64,000 nt of DNA from Dyadobacter chenhuakuii (GTDB lineage: Bacteria > Bacteroidota > Bacteroidia > Cytophagales > Spirosomataceae). Under the pieces are notes generated by a model, which saw only the letters and a program-made list of their open reading frames with translations, searched no databases and was not told the origin of the DNA. A program made the translations under genes and the position numbers. The stretch is taken from positions 2,604,001-2,668,000 of the forward strand of contig NZ_CP098805.1 in the NCBI RefSeq assembly GCF_023821985.2, read 5' to 3'. Each line of letters opens with the position of its first letter. Position 1 is the first letter of the stretch. Shown one piece after another: positions 27,667 to 37,145 of this stretch.

Positions 27667-28329
27667 TTAAAGAACCTGCGTGCCGTCAAACAACCGTATC
27701 AACCTGTGCGTGCGTTTGGCCATGGCGTCGTCGTGGGTTACCATCACAATGGTGGCGCCTCCTTCATTCAGGTTTTGCAGAATGCTCAAGATTTCATTTC
27801 CCATTGCGCTGTCGAGGTTTCCGGTCGGCTCATCAGCTAAGATGATCTCCGGTTTGCCTACAATGGCCCTGGCGATGGCTACGCGCTGTTTTTGCCCTCC
27901 TGAAAGTTGCTTTGGGAAATGTTTCATCCGGTTGCTCAACCCCACTTTTTCGAGTGCTTCCTGCGCCAGCTCGCGGCGTTCTTTGGAGGAACTGGTCCGG
28001 TATAAAAGCGGGATTTCCACGTTATCGATCACCGAAAGGTCGTTAATGAGGTGGAAGCTCTGGAAAATGAAGCCCAGTTTCTGGTTACGCAGACTTGCCA
28101 GCGATTTGTCCGTATATTTTTCAACTTTACTTCCATCAATCTCAATATGTCCCTTGCTAGGTTCGTCCAGAAGGCCCATAATGTTCAGTAATGTGCTTTT
28201 TCCGCAGCCGGAAGGGCCCATTATGGAAACAAATTCTCCCTTTTTTACATCGATATTGATGTTGTTCAGCGCGAGTGTTTCGATGGAGCTTGTGCGGTAA
28301 ACTTTTTCAACGTTTTGCAGTTTGATCAT
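27667..28329 (-). CDS. ABC transporter ATP-binding protein, LolD/MacB type
   Basis: This 220-residue ATPase has Walker A GPSGCGKST, the Q-loop region LGFIFQSFHLI, the signature LSGGQKQRVAIARAI, and Walker B IILADEPTGNLDS with its H-loop VTHDD. The extra loop and size match the LolD/FtsE/MacB class, which serves FtsX-type permeases rather than transport through the membrane. It starts 4 bases after the TolC gene on the minus strand and is followed by two permease genes. It powers efflux or mechanotransmission of an unknown substrate across the periplasm. Confidence 0.94.
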   Translation of the reverse strand: MIKLQNVEKVYRTSSIETLALNNINIDVKKGEFVSIMGPSGCGKSTLLNIMGLLDEPSKGHIEIDGSKVEKYTDKSLASLRNQKLGFIFQSFHLINDLSVIDNVEIPLLYRTSSSKERRELAQEALEKVGLSNRMKHFPKQLSGGQKQRVAIARAIVGKPEIILADEPTGNLDSAMGNEILSILQNLNEGGATIVMVTHDDAMAKRTHRLIRLFDGTQVL

Positions 28330-28332
28330 GGC

Positions 28333-29778
28333 TCAGTATGTTATTTTTTTATTTTGTTCAAAATCGTATAATGTCAAGATCCTCAGGCTGTAATAGGCTT
28401 GCCAGTAATCCCGCAACGCTAAGATGTAGTCTCTCCGGGCAATGTCCTTTTCCTGCGTTGCGATGCCCAGATCGGTAACACTCAGGTCACTCAGGATAAA
28501 TCTTTCTTTGGCGATCTGATAGCGGTCCGCGGCAATATTATCGGCCAGTTTGGTGAGTTTAACCTGCTTTTGTAACATTTGCAAAAGGGTAACCTGCGTA
28601 AAAATCTCCTGCTCAAATGTAAGCTTCTCCTGCTCCACCGATTGCTGCGCAAACTCCTGATTCGCCTTCGCCACCTCCGTGCGGGCCTTATTACGGCCCC
28701 AGGTCAAGATTGGTAATGTAAATTGCAGCTCCACAAACTCACGGTCCTGCGGATTCCTGTATACGTCGGAGGGCTGTGCACCTTGATTTGATAATCCGAA
28801 AGTCGCATTCAGCGAAGCATTCAAACCGTTTTCCTTCCTGGCGAACTGCACTTCCCGTTCGGCTTCCAGCAACTTTCGCTTAAAACCGACCGCTGCGGAC
28901 CTGTTTGCAAACGCCTCATCCAACGCAAGTTGTGTATTGATTGCAAATTCCGCTGCTTCCAGTGGGATTTCCAGTTCCAGCTCCCTTTCATCCCGTGAAC
29001 CCATGTACATTTTCAGTTTCAAGGAAGCCACTGCGGCTGCCTGCTGAGCCGAAGCAAGGTCTTTCTGCGCTGTTAGCAGTCCCATTTGAAGTTGCAGAAG
29101 GTCATTCTGAGATATTTTTCCCAATGCCAACTTTTGCTGCGCGATCTTGTAAAGCGTATCATTATTGCTCCGGTTCTTCTCGGCGATCTGCAAATTTACC
29201 TGCGCAACCAGCAGCTCGAAATAATAACCCGTCGCATCCAGCGAAACCTGTTCGAGTGACTGGATAAATTGCTGATTGCCCTCCTGGTATTTCAAAGGCT
29301 GAATTTTCCGGTCCCATTTTAATGTATTAAACCGGAAAAGCGGCTGGGTGATGCCAATTTCAAATGGAATGCCGTTGTATCTGGTGTTATTTCTGGCAAA
29401 ATCATCAAAACGCTGCGTCTGCTGCTGCACGTAAACCGTTCCACCCGTAAACGCAATGCTCTGACTCAGAGACAAATTCAGCAAAGAGTTGTTGTTTGAA
29501 ACCTGCTCAAAAGAAATAGTCCCGTCCGGTTGCCTGACCTCAATGTAAGATCTCGTAAAACCCGGAATTGTTCCATTCAGGCTAAGTTGCGGCCGGTAGT
29601 CCGCCTGGAACGAGCGATATTGCCAATAGTTGGTTTTCCTGGCCGTAACCGCCTGTTTAGAAGCAACAGATTGCTCTTTGGACATGAGCACAACATCTTG
29701 CAGCGAAAGTATTCTGGGCTGTGCTAAGACCGGAAAAGTCACAAAACAAGCGAAAATGAATGTAAGAATGTTTTTCAT
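28333..29778 (-). CDS. TolC-family outer membrane efflux protein
   Basis: This 481-residue protein starts with a signal peptide, MKNILTFIFACFVTFPVLAQ. It shows the two long helical hairpin repeats of TolC proteins, with segments such as SLDATGYYFELLVAQVNLQIA and its later counterpart FILSDLSVTDLGIATQEKD. TolC trimers form the outer-membrane exit duct of tripartite pumps. It lies between the HlyD-type adaptor gene (5-bp gap) and the ATPase gene (3-bp gap), so it is part of the same pump. Confidence 0.92.
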   Translation of the reverse strand: MKNILTFIFACFVTFPVLAQPRILSLQDVVLMSKEQSVASKQAVTARKTNYWQYRSFQADYRPQLSLNGTIPGFTRSYIEVRQPDGTISFEQVSNNNSLLNLSLSQSIAFTGGTVYVQQQTQRFDDFARNNTRYNGIPFEIGITQPLFRFNTLKWDRKIQPLKYQEGNQQFIQSLEQVSLDATGYYFELLVAQVNLQIAEKNRSNNDTLYKIAQQKLALGKISQNDLLQLQMGLLTAQKDLASAQQAAAVASLKLKMYMGSRDERELELEIPLEAAEFAINTQLALDEAFANRSAAVGFKRKLLEAEREVQFARKENGLNASLNATFGLSNQGAQPSDVYRNPQDREFVELQFTLPILTWGRNKARTEVAKANQEFAQQSVEQEKLTFEQEIFTQVTLLQMLQKQVKLTKLADNIAADRYQIAKERFILSDLSVTDLGIATQEKDIARRDYILALRDYWQAYYSLRILTLYDFEQNKKITY

Positions 29779-29783
29779 AGCAT

Positions 29784-31028
29784 TTATTGAATTGAAATTT
29801 CCTCCAAATGCTCATAATCATTCAAATCCGTCAGGATCACTTTCTCGCCCACCTCTAAACCGCTTTTTATTTCAACAAAATCGAAATTTGAAAGTCCGGT
29901 TTCAACTTCCCGGCGCAGCGCTTTGTTGTCCTTTAAAACATAAACAAACTGCTTTTTCTTACCTGTAAATGCCGGTCCATTAGCAACGCGCACCGTATTG
30001 GAGCTGCTGCTGGTCACCACATAAACTTCCACCTTCATATTCGGCCTGAGCGATTCGCTTTTTGCATTATCCAATTGGATCACAAACCCGATTACGCCGT
30101 CTTTCACAGCTGGTTTCACCTGCGTTATCACACCTCGTAATGTCACCTCATTCAGCCTGATAATCACGCTAAGTCCTGCTTTCACCTGATCTGCATAAAT
30201 GTCCGAGCAACTCCCCTCCACCCTGAAACTGCCCAGGTCAGCCACTTTTGCAAGCATTTCGCCTTCATTCACCGACGAGCCAATGTTCTCATTCACCCAG
30301 GTCAAAACCCCTTTCCGGTCCGCGACGATGTCCGCCATTCTCAGCTTGTGCTGTAATTCTTTCAAATTTTTACTCTCAATCTGCGCGCCCAATTCGGTCT
30401 CTTTCAAGCTCGCGCCCATCGATTCCCGGTTGTATTTCAGGTCATTTTCCAACTGCTTCTTTTCCAGCTCCGCAATTTTTAACGCGTTCTCTGCCCGCGT
30501 AATGTCTTCCGCCGTGCCGCCTCCTACTTTTTGAAGCCTTTTTGCATCTTCAAAATCAGCCCGGAGTTTGTTAATGTTCAAGGATTTAATGCGATCATTG
30601 ATTTCAGCGTCGTACAAGTCTTTGTTCAGCTTCATCCGCAGCTGCTCAATGCTGTTTTGCTTCAATTTCAGCTGGTCCTCATAACGTTCGGACTCGATTA
30701 CGGTAAGCGACTTATCCAGCTCAACAATGGCCTGGCCTGGGTTTACCTGCGTTCCCGGCGTTAGCAAAATGCGCTTGATGCTGGCGCGAATAGGGCTTGT
30801 AAAAATTTGCTCATAAGCCGGGATGACTTCTCCCGATGCAGTCAATGTGTTTTCAACATTCCCTTTTTCAACCGTTCCCGTACGGATCCTGCTGCTTTCC
30901 AAAGTGCTGCCGAGGGATTTACGAAAAAAATAAAGCAATGTTACCGTTAAGATTATTCCCAGCGCGATGAAAAGCCATCGTCGGTTTCTGGTGGTTTTAA
31001 TGTAGTCCGGCGCAACTTCCCGATCCAT
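29784..31028 (-). CDS. HlyD/MacA-family periplasmic adaptor
   Basis: This 414-residue membrane-fusion protein has one N-terminal membrane anchor (RWLFIALGIILTVTLLYFF, about 16-34). A lipoyl-like half-motif RTGTVEKGNVENTLTASGEV follows, then a long coiled-coil hairpin (about 95-215), the second lipoyl half (DRKGVLTWVNENIGSSVNEGE) and a beta-barrel region. The start at 31028 is chosen because it directly precedes the short cytoplasmic tail; an open frame reaches up to 31109 but crosses the promoter candidate. It is the first gene of the operon adaptor-TolC-ATPase-two permeases-regulator-kinase. Confidence 0.9.
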   Translation of the reverse strand: MDREVAPDYIKTTRNRRWLFIALGIILTVTLLYFFRKSLGSTLESSRIRTGTVEKGNVENTLTASGEVIPAYEQIFTSPIRASIKRILLTPGTQVNPGQAIVELDKSLTVIESERYEDQLKLKQNSIEQLRMKLNKDLYDAEINDRIKSLNINKLRADFEDAKRLQKVGGGTAEDITRAENALKIAELEKKQLENDLKYNRESMGASLKETELGAQIESKNLKELQHKLRMADIVADRKGVLTWVNENIGSSVNEGEMLAKVADLGSFRVEGSCSDIYADQVKAGLSVIIRLNEVTLRGVITQVKPAVKDGVIGFVIQLDNAKSESLRPNMKVEVYVVTSSSSNTVRVANGPAFTGKKKQFVYVLKDNKALRREVETGLSNFDFVEIKSGLEVGEKVILTDLNDYEHLEEISIQ

Positions 31029-31080
31029 TGTTTTTTGTTTGGAGGTTAAATGTGTTTCATGGCTAATGTGCTTATAGTTA

Positions 31081-31097
31081 ATCCATTTTTGTGCCAA
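31081..31097 (-). promoter_or_regulatory. Candidate sigma-54 promoter of the efflux operon
   Basis: On the minus strand TTGGCAC (31097-31091) matches the sigma-54 -24 element. After the correct spacing TGGAT (31085-31081) partly matches the -12 element TTGCW; the key G is kept and C is A. It lies 53 bases before the HlyD start. The operon encodes its own sigma-54 activator, which supports the assignment. Confidence 0.45.
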
Positions 31098-31136
31098 TAC
31101 ATAAAACACTCACAGTCAATATTTTACACAGAAAAT

Positions 31137-31169
31137 AAAAACAAAAAACCGTGCGATAGCGCACGGTTT
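31137..31169 (-). terminator. Terminator of the 31205-32491 gene
   Basis: A perfect 10-bp stem (31146-31155 with 31160-31169) with an ATAG loop is followed on the minus strand by a T-rich run (31148-31131). It ends the minus-strand gene 36 bases upstream and isolates it from the efflux operon. Confidence 0.88.
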
Positions 31170-31204
31170 GTGTGATTTGGAACTGGAAATTTATGCCTTC
31201 GAAA

Positions 31205-32491
31205 CTAGGTTTTCAGCTTCTTCTTTTTAGCTGCCGGAAACAGGATATTATTGAGGATCAGCCTATAACCGGCCGAATTTGGATGTAAGTTCAGGTCCGT
31301 AGGTTCTTCGCCTACACGGTGCTGGTAATCCTCCGGATCATGACCGCCGTAAAAAGTAAAAAATCCTTTTCCATGCGTGCTATGAATGTAACGCGCTTCC
31401 TTAGCAGTCTTATTTTCAGCCAGAATGATGACCTCAGGCTTGATCAGGCGATTTTTAAAAGCCGTTGTCTGGCCTAAAAAGCCTTTGATAATAGTCTGGT
31501 GATTTTGCGTGAGCATGCTGGGCACCGGGTCCCATTTGGCAGAAAACTGGAACAGCGAGAAGAAGTCGTTAGCCTCCGTCAGATTACGCTCATCAGGCTG
31601 GTTATCAATGTCTGAAAACTCAACTTCATAAGGATAGGAAATGGTTTTGAAATCCTTGAAAGCAAATGTGTTATCATAATTTAGTTTACTATTAGCAGTC
31701 GGATCTACGGGCGTGCCATCGTACATAGCCTCCACAATATCCAGCCCTTCCGCAGCAAGTGTAATGTCAAATGTATCGGTTGCATTGCACATGGCGAACA
31801 TGTAACCACCACCAGTAACGAACTCCGAAATCCGCTTTGCCACTGCCAGTTTCATCTGTGGCACATTGCCAAACTGGTATTTATTGGCAGTTTCTTCCGC
31901 CTCGCGCTTTTGCTCGCGATACCAGGGAAAATCTTTGTATTGATAAAATTTACCAAACTGTCCCGTAAAATCTTCATGGTGCAAATGCAGCCAATCGTAT
32001 TCCGGAAGCTTATTGTTCAGCACTTCATCGTCATAAATCACATCATAAGGAATCTCCGCATAAGTTAGCACCAGCGTCACCGCGTCATCCCAGGGAAGCT
32101 TCGATTTGGGAGAATAAACGGCGATCTTAGGCGCTTTCTGCAATTTTACCGCATCCATATTCACATCCGGCGCACTGATCTGGCTCAGGATCTGACCCGC
32201 CTGCCCTTCCGAGATCACTTCAAAACTCACACCGCGAACCGTCATTTCCGACGCAAACTGCTGATTATAAGCGATCATAAAACTGCCGCCACGGTAATTT
32301 AGCAGCCAATCCATTTCCATTTCAAAATTTTTCAGGATCCAGTAAGAAATCCCGTAAGCCTTCAAATGGTTCTTTTGGCCCTCATCCATAGGGATAAGCA
32401 GCCGGTTGGACATGCTGTTAAATGATAATGTTAAAAAAATGATAAGCGGGATAAACAAGCGTATCACTGGTTTGATTCTTTCACGTTTCAT
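31205..32491 (-). CDS. Exported conserved Bacteroidota protein of unknown function
   Basis: This 428-residue protein starts with a long signal sequence, about residues 1-30 with RLFIPLIIFLTLSFNSM. The mature part shows LLIPMDEGQKNHLKAYGISY, KIAVYSPKSKLPWDDAVTLV, YDWLHLHHEDFTGQFGKF and EFVTGGGYMFAMCNATDTFD. Relatives in Bacteroidota are, as I recall, often labelled asparagine synthetase B, but no such domain is visible. The Gly-rich turn before a Cys (GGGYMFAMCN) and alternating strands suggest a class I glutamine amidotransferase-like or ThuA-like fold; this is inference. The start at 32491 is chosen for the signal peptide. It diverges from the permease at 32574 and ends at a strong terminator. 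Confidence 0.75.
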   Translation of the reverse strand: MKRERIKPVIRLFIPLIIFLTLSFNSMSNRLLIPMDEGQKNHLKAYGISYWILKNFEMEMDWLLNYRGGSFMIAYNQQFASEMTVRGVSFEVISEGQAGQILSQISAPDVNMDAVKLQKAPKIAVYSPKSKLPWDDAVTLVLTYAEIPYDVIYDDEVLNNKLPEYDWLHLHHEDFTGQFGKFYQYKDFPWYREQKREAEETANKYQFGNVPQMKLAVAKRISEFVTGGGYMFAMCNATDTFDITLAAEGLDIVEAMYDGTPVDPTANSKLNYDNTFAFKDFKTISYPYEVEFSDIDNQPDERNLTEANDFFSLFQFSAKWDPVPSMLTQNHQTIIKGFLGQTTAFKNRLIKPEVIILAENKTAKEARYIHSTHGKGFFTFYGGHDPEDYQHRVGEEPTDLNLHPNSAGYRLILNNILFPAAKKKKLKT

Positions 32492-32573
32492 GCGCAGCTT
32501 TACAAAGTCGGATTTTATTAAATATAAAAAGAAAACGATAGAATTCACATTATGGTGCACAAGCTTTAAAACC

Positions 32574-33818
32574 ATGAACATCAGGGAAAATATTGACGAA
32601 GGCCTCCGCTCCATTCAAAGCAATCTGCTCAGAACCGTCCTCACTGCGCTGATCATTGCCATCGGAATCACGTCCCTCGTCGGCATCCTGACCGCCATTG
32701 AAGGTATTCAGAATTCGGTCAACAGCAGCTTTGCAGACCTGGGAGCCAACACTTTCACCGTCAAAAACAAAGATGACGATGAATTTCGCAACGGCGGCCG
32801 CCGGAGCAAGCAATATCCCGCAGTAACCTATCGGCAAGCGCTTACATTTGCCAATCAATTTAAATCATCTTACACTGCAACCGCCTCACTTTCAGCAGAC
32901 ATAGGCGGAGCTGTTCAGGTAAATTATCTCTCCCAAAAAACCAATCCAAACACCAGCGTCGTCGGTTCCGACGAGCAATATCTGGGCATTAACGGCTACA
33001 AAATAGACTTGGGCCGTAATCTCGACAAGAATGATATGGAAAACGCGCTGAATGTTGCAGTGATAGGCCAGGAAATTGCCAAAAAACTCTTTCAACGCGT
33101 TGACCCGCTCAATAAGGACATTACTTTCATGGGCAGCCGTTACAAAGTCGTGGGTGTGCTGCAAAAGAAAGGTTCGCTTGGCGGACAAAATGACGCAGAC
33201 CGCATCATCCTCATTCCCCTCGAAAATGGCCGCGGACTTGCCGCAAACCGCGCATTAACATACAACATTACCGCCTCTGCCCCGAACATTTCCGACGGAG
33301 ATTTTATCGTGGAAGAAGCCCGCGGGATCATGCGCAGGATTCGGAACGATGCTCTGGGCAAAGAAGATTCATTCACCATCGACCGCGCGGATGCAGTCGC
33401 CAAGGACTTTGAAGAGGTGACCGGCTATCTTCGCATCGGCGGATTCGGCATTGGCATTATCACATTATTAGGCGCTTCCATCGCATTGATGAACATTATG
33501 CTCGTCTCCGTCACCGAACGAACCCGCGAAATCGGGATCCGGAAATCGCTCGGCGCAACGCCAGGTGTAATCCGTTTCCAATTTCTGATCGAAGCCATCG
33601 TTGTCTGCATACTGGGTGGAATAGCCGGCCTTATTCTGGGCATTGTCATCGGCAACGTCATTTCCGGCCTCATCAGCTCCGACAGTACATTTGTGGTTCC
33701 TTGGACCTGGATGGCGATGGGAATTCTCGTTTGCGTAGTTGTGGGCGTTCTTTCGGGGATTTACCCGGCCATCAAAGCCTCACGCCTCGATCCGATAGAA
33801 GCACTGCGTTATGAATAA
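32574..33818 (+). CDS. Orphan MacB-type ABC permease
   Basis: This 414-residue permease has one N-terminal membrane segment (LLRTVLTALIIAIGITSLVGIL, about 18-39), a periplasmic MacB-like core and three C-terminal segments. Between segment 2 and 3 lies the coupling motif RTREIGIRKSLGATPGVIRFQ. It begins NIRENIDEGLRSIQSNLLRT, a common MacB start. No ATPase gene is beside it; the only one of the right class in the window is at 27667. The start at 32574 follows from homology of the first residues. It is divergent from the exported protein gene, 82 bases apart. Confidence 0.88.
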   Translation: MNIRENIDEGLRSIQSNLLRTVLTALIIAIGITSLVGILTAIEGIQNSVNSSFADLGANTFTVKNKDDDEFRNGGRRSKQYPAVTYRQALTFANQFKSSYTATASLSADIGGAVQVNYLSQKTNPNTSVVGSDEQYLGINGYKIDLGRNLDKNDMENALNVAVIGQEIAKKLFQRVDPLNKDITFMGSRYKVVGVLQKKGSLGGQNDADRIILIPLENGRGLAANRALTYNITASAPNISDGDFIVEEARGIMRRIRNDALGKEDSFTIDRADAVAKDFEEVTGYLRIGGFGIGIITLLGASIALMNIMLVSVTERTREIGIRKSLGATPGVIRFQFLIEAIVVCILGGIAGLILGIVIGNVISGLISSDSTFVVPWTWMAMGILVCVVVGVLSGIYPAIKASRLDPIEALRYE

Positions 33819-33879
33819 GGAAGTTAGGTTTCGTGAATGTATTGCCATTATTTTTTCCAATGATTTTTTCGGCGATACG

Positions 33880-33910
33880 CTTGCTTAATATATTTTTCTC
33901 CCTACTTTTG
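33880..33910 (+). promoter_or_regulatory. Promoter of tRNA-Leu
   Basis: CTTG at 33880-33883 (-33) and an exact TACTTTTG at 33903-33910 (-7), spaced by 19 bases, form a good Bacteroidota promoter. The tRNA starts 25 bases downstream. Confidence 0.6.
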
Positions 33911-33934
33911 CACTCCCAACAAGAGAAGATCAAT

Positions 33935-34018
33935 GCCCAGATGGCGGAATTGGTAGACGCGTTGGTCTCAAACACCAATGAGGTTACACTCGTGCCGGTT
34001 CGACTCCGGCTCTGGGTA
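33935..34018 (+). tRNA. tRNA-Leu (anticodon CAA)
   Basis: The 84-nt sequence folds into a class II tRNA. The acceptor arm GCCCAGA pairs with TCTGGGT (one G-T pair at the end). The anticodon arm TTGGT-CTCAAAC-ACCAA gives anticodon CAA, reading UUG. A long variable arm follows, then the T-arm GCCGG-TTCGACT-CCGGC. A73 is at 34018. CCA is not encoded. The 3' end and terminator are repeated at 40490. Confidence 0.97.
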
Positions 34019-34052
34019 CAAAAGCCCTTCAACGCAAGTTGAGGGGCTTTTT
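34017..34052 (+). repeat. 36-bp direct repeat, copy 1 (tRNA-Leu 3' end plus terminator); candidate attachment site
   Basis: This sequence is repeated without mismatch at 40490-40525, in the same orientation, 6473 bp away. It begins with the last two bases of the tRNA and runs through its terminator hairpin. Perfect repeats of a tRNA 3' region flanking accessory genes are the usual mark of an integrated element. No integrase gene is in between. Confidence 0.65.
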
Positions 34053-34059
34053 TTCTTTT
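34021..34059 (+). terminator. tRNA-Leu terminator
   Basis: A 13-bp stem (34021-34033 with 34038-34050, one wobble) with a GCAA loop is followed by seven T, one C and more T. It lies directly behind the tRNA. Confidence 0.92.
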
Positions 34060-34319
34060 TGAAGCGCGAAAAATTACCATTAAACCCAGCTCTTGTAATA
34101 TTTTCCTGCCATTTGAATTCGACTCCGATCGCCGCGACCAAACGGAACTTTTTATGCAAATCTTAAACGAAAATAATATTTTAACGATCATTAATTTGAT
34201 TATCAGTCTAATACGACTTACAATCCAAAATACTTTTCCGGTTCGACAGACTATATTCTAACCCATTAGCACAAGCTAAAAATTTAGGCGTCGATTTATT
34301 AGCCAATCGGCATAAGAGG

Positions 34320-36866
34320 TCATCCTGAATCTTTTAATGGCGTCTTCTCATTAAAATGGCTAGCTAAATATTTTCCGGTTTGACTTACCGGTTCAGCGGC
34401 AACAGTTGCTGCCGAACCGCAAACGACGATTTCACCACCTTCGTCTCCGGCACCCGGCCCAACGTCGATCACCCAGTCGCTGTTTGCGACAACGTGCATA
34501 TCGTGTTCGATGACAATAACCGTATTACCCTGATCAACCAACTTATTGAGCTGGATAAGTAAATTGTCCACATCGGAAGGGTGCAATCCTGTTGTAGGCT
34601 CATCCAGAATATATAATGTGTTGCCATGCTGCGCCCGTTGCAATTCGGTAGCCAGCTTTATGCGCTGCGCCTCACCTCCTGAAAGCTCGGTAGCCGGTTG
34701 CCCAAGACGCAGATAACCCAGACCAACCTGACGAACGACATCCAGCGCCCGGTTGATCTGAGGTTCAGAGTCAAAAAAGTCAAATGCCTCATCCACAGTC
34801 ATGCCAAGCACCTGGGCAATGTTTTTGTCATGGTATGTAATTTCCAGCGTCTTCTCATTGTAACGACTTCCATGGCAAGCCGGACAAGGCGTATACACAC
34901 TGGGAAGAAATAAGAGCTCGACCATTACAAAGCCTTCGCCTTCGCAATTCGGACAGCGTCCTTTTGCGACGTTAAAAGAAAAACGACCCGCATCGTATTT
35001 GCGACTCTTTGCCATTTTTGTATTTGCGAACAATTTCCGGACATGATCAAAAAGACCCGTGTAAGTTGCCAGGTTTGACCGTGGCGTACGTCCGATGGGC
35101 TTCTGATCTACTGGTATTAACCTGCGAATATGACTTATCCCTTCTGAAATATACCCGGTCGTTGTTTTAGGGCTTTCCGTCTGGAGAAGATTATCTTCCT
35201 GATCATCTGTTCCTGATATTTGCTGTCCCAATTTCTCCAAAACAAGCTCTACAAGTGCCTGACTTATAAGACTACTTTTGCCCGAGCCCGATACGCCGGT
35301 GACACTGGTTAATACGCCTAATGGAAAATCGGCATCGACATGCTTTAAATTATTTCGGCTTACGTCCCTTAGCTGCAGCCATCCTTTTGCCTCTCTCGCA
35401 AGCTTTTGACTTTGGTCTACATTAAACAAATATCGCCTTGTAACGGACTTGTGAATCTTTTCCAATCCCTGTAACGGACCACTGTAAAGTATTTCACCTC
35501 CCTTTTCACCCGCGCCCGGCCCTACATCGACAACCCAATCCGCATGGCGGATGATTTCGATCTCATGTTCGACTACAAAAAGTGAATTTCCAGCTGCTTT
35601 TAACCTGTCTAATGCCCGGAGCAATGACTGTGTGTCGGCAGGATGAAGACCTGCGGATGGTTCGTCGAGTACATAGACGACGCCGAAAAGATTGGAGTGT
35701 ATCTGAGTCCCCAGACGCAGGCGTTGCAATTCTCCCGGCGAAAGTGTGGGGGTGCTTCTTTCAAGCGTCAGATACCCAAGCCCCAGATCGATGAGCACAT
35801 CCAGGCGGGACAAAAGATCATGACCTATCCGTTGAAGAACCAAAGTCTTTTCGGGATGTTCCTGATCTGGGTCATTGCTTTTGGATTTTAGGGATGATGA
35901 TACAATATCACGTAAGCTCTTGATATTGAGCTGATAAAATTCCGCAATATCCATTCCGGCAAATTTCACAGATAATGGCTCAGGCCGCAGGCGCTTTCCA
36001 TGGCAGACGGGACATTGCGCGCTCAGCATAAATTTTGCCACGCGCTTTTTCATTGCCTGGCTCGGTGAATTCGCAAATGTTTGCATCACATACCGTTTGA
36101 CCCCGGTAAATGTACCCATATAGCTGGGTTCCATTTTCCGCGCCAAGGCTTGTTGAACTTGTGCCATATTAAGTCCGGAATAAACCGGAACGACCGGCTG
36201 CTCCTCCGTAAACAAGATCCAATCCCTATCTTTCTTGGGCAGGTCACGCCAGGGAATGTCCACATTGTAACCAAGTGTCATTAATATTTCCCTTAGGTTC
36301 TGCCCCTGCCACGCGGTGGGCCAGGCCGCGATGGCTTTTTCTCTGATCGAGAGTGAATCATCAGGCACCATCGAATGTTCCGTCACTTCATAGACAACAC
36401 CCAGGCCGTGGCATTCCGGGCAGGCGCCTTCCGGAGTGTTAGGTGAAAACGATTCTGCATATACGATGGACTGACCGGCAGGATACTCTCCCGCCCTCGA
36501 ATACAGCATCCGGATCAGGTTTGAAATCGTCGTAACGCTGCCCACTGAGGAACGTGTGCTGGTCCCTCCCCGCTGCTGCTGCAAAGCGATAGCAGGAGGA
36601 AGGCCATCTATACTGTCGACCTGAGGAATGGACATCTGATTAAAAAGTCGCCTAGCATACGGAGAGACGGACTCCAGATAACGACGCTGCGCTTCAGCAT
36701 ACAAGGTCCCGAAAGCGAGCGATGATTTACCAGAACCCGAGACACCCGTAAATACAACCAATGCATCTCTGGGTATTTCCAGATCAACGTTTTTCAGGTT
36801 ATTCTCTTTGGCTCCCTGCACTTTGACAAAATTGGAGACCGGATGTGATATTAGTTCTTTTGACAT
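34320..36866 (-). CDS. UvrA-like ABC ATPase, class II (UvrA2-type)
   Basis: This 848-residue protein has two ABC modules with Walker [10 protein letters not shown] (41-49) and a second identical motif near residue 515. Zinc modules are recognisable as [26 protein letters not shown] and CPACHG. Signature motifs are [12 protein letters not shown] and [15 protein letters not shown]. It is about 100 residues shorter than UvrA, and the region between the first Walker A and the first zinc module is short. So the UvrB-binding domain is missing, as in UvrA2 and DrrC proteins. These give tolerance to DNA-binding drugs or DNA damage. The start at 36866 (MSKELISH) is chosen over 36887. It is the largest gene between the 36-bp repeats. 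Confidence 0.88.
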   Translation of the reverse strand: MSKELISHPVSNFVKVQGAKENNLKNVDLEIPRDALVVFTGVSGSGKSSLAFGTLYAEAQRRYLESVSPYARRLFNQMSIPQVDSIDGLPPAIALQQQRGGTSTRSSVGSVTTISNLIRMLYSRAGEYPAGQSIVYAESFSPNTPEGACPECHGLGVVYEVTEHSMVPDDSLSIREKAIAAWPTAWQGQNLREILMTLGYNVDIPWRDLPKKDRDWILFTEEQPVVPVYSGLNMAQVQQALARKMEPSYMGTFTGVKRYVMQTFANSPSQAMKKRVAKFMLSAQCPVCHGKRLRPEPLSVKFAGMDIAEFYQLNIKSLRDIVSSSLKSKSNDPDQEHPEKTLVLQRIGHDLLSRLDVLIDLGLGYLTLERSTPTLSPGELQRLRLGTQIHSNLFGVVYVLDEPSAGLHPADTQSLLRALDRLKAAGNSLFVVEHEIEIIRHADWVVDVGPGAGEKGGEILYSGPLQGLEKIHKSVTRRYLFNVDQSQKLAREAKGWLQLRDVSRNNLKHVDADFPLGVLTSVTGVSGSGKSSLISQALVELVLEKLGQQISGTDDQEDNLLQTESPKTTTGYISEGISHIRRLIPVDQKPIGRTPRSNLATYTGLFDHVRKLFANTKMAKSRKYDAGRFSFNVAKGRCPNCEGEGFVMVELLFLPSVYTPCPACHGSRYNEKTLEITYHDKNIAQVLGMTVDEAFDFFDSEPQINRALDVVRQVGLGYLRLGQPATELSGGEAQRIKLATELQRAQHGNTLYILDEPTTGLHPSDVDNLLIQLNKLVDQGNTVIVIEHDMHVVANSDWVIDVGPGAGDEGGEIVVCGSAATVAAEPVSQTGKYLASHFNEKTPLKDSG

Positions 36867-37145
36867 TGGATCTGGGATAAAATGCACTTTGAAATAGCCC
36901 CAGCGCTTTCGTAGTAGTTTTTCTGGAAGCCCGTGTTAAGCAAAGCTCGCAACTTTATTTGATGGTTGCGTAATCGAATGTTAAAGTAGTTAAGGTTGGT
37001 GAGACATCGGCAGAAGTACTGCACCGTATATTTTTACTTCTGAACCAATACCAGCAGTATAATCCCAAAGATTAACGCTTGCCTTTAATACCATCCCATC
37101 ACAAGGATGCATTAATTTCATTTCATTTAAATTAATCAAACAGTT

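Noticed and set aside
34238-34247. CCGGTTCGAC, a second T-arm-like sequence after the tRNA
   Set aside because: Only ten bases match and no stem can form; it is not a tRNA. It is mentioned only as a possible trace of insertion.
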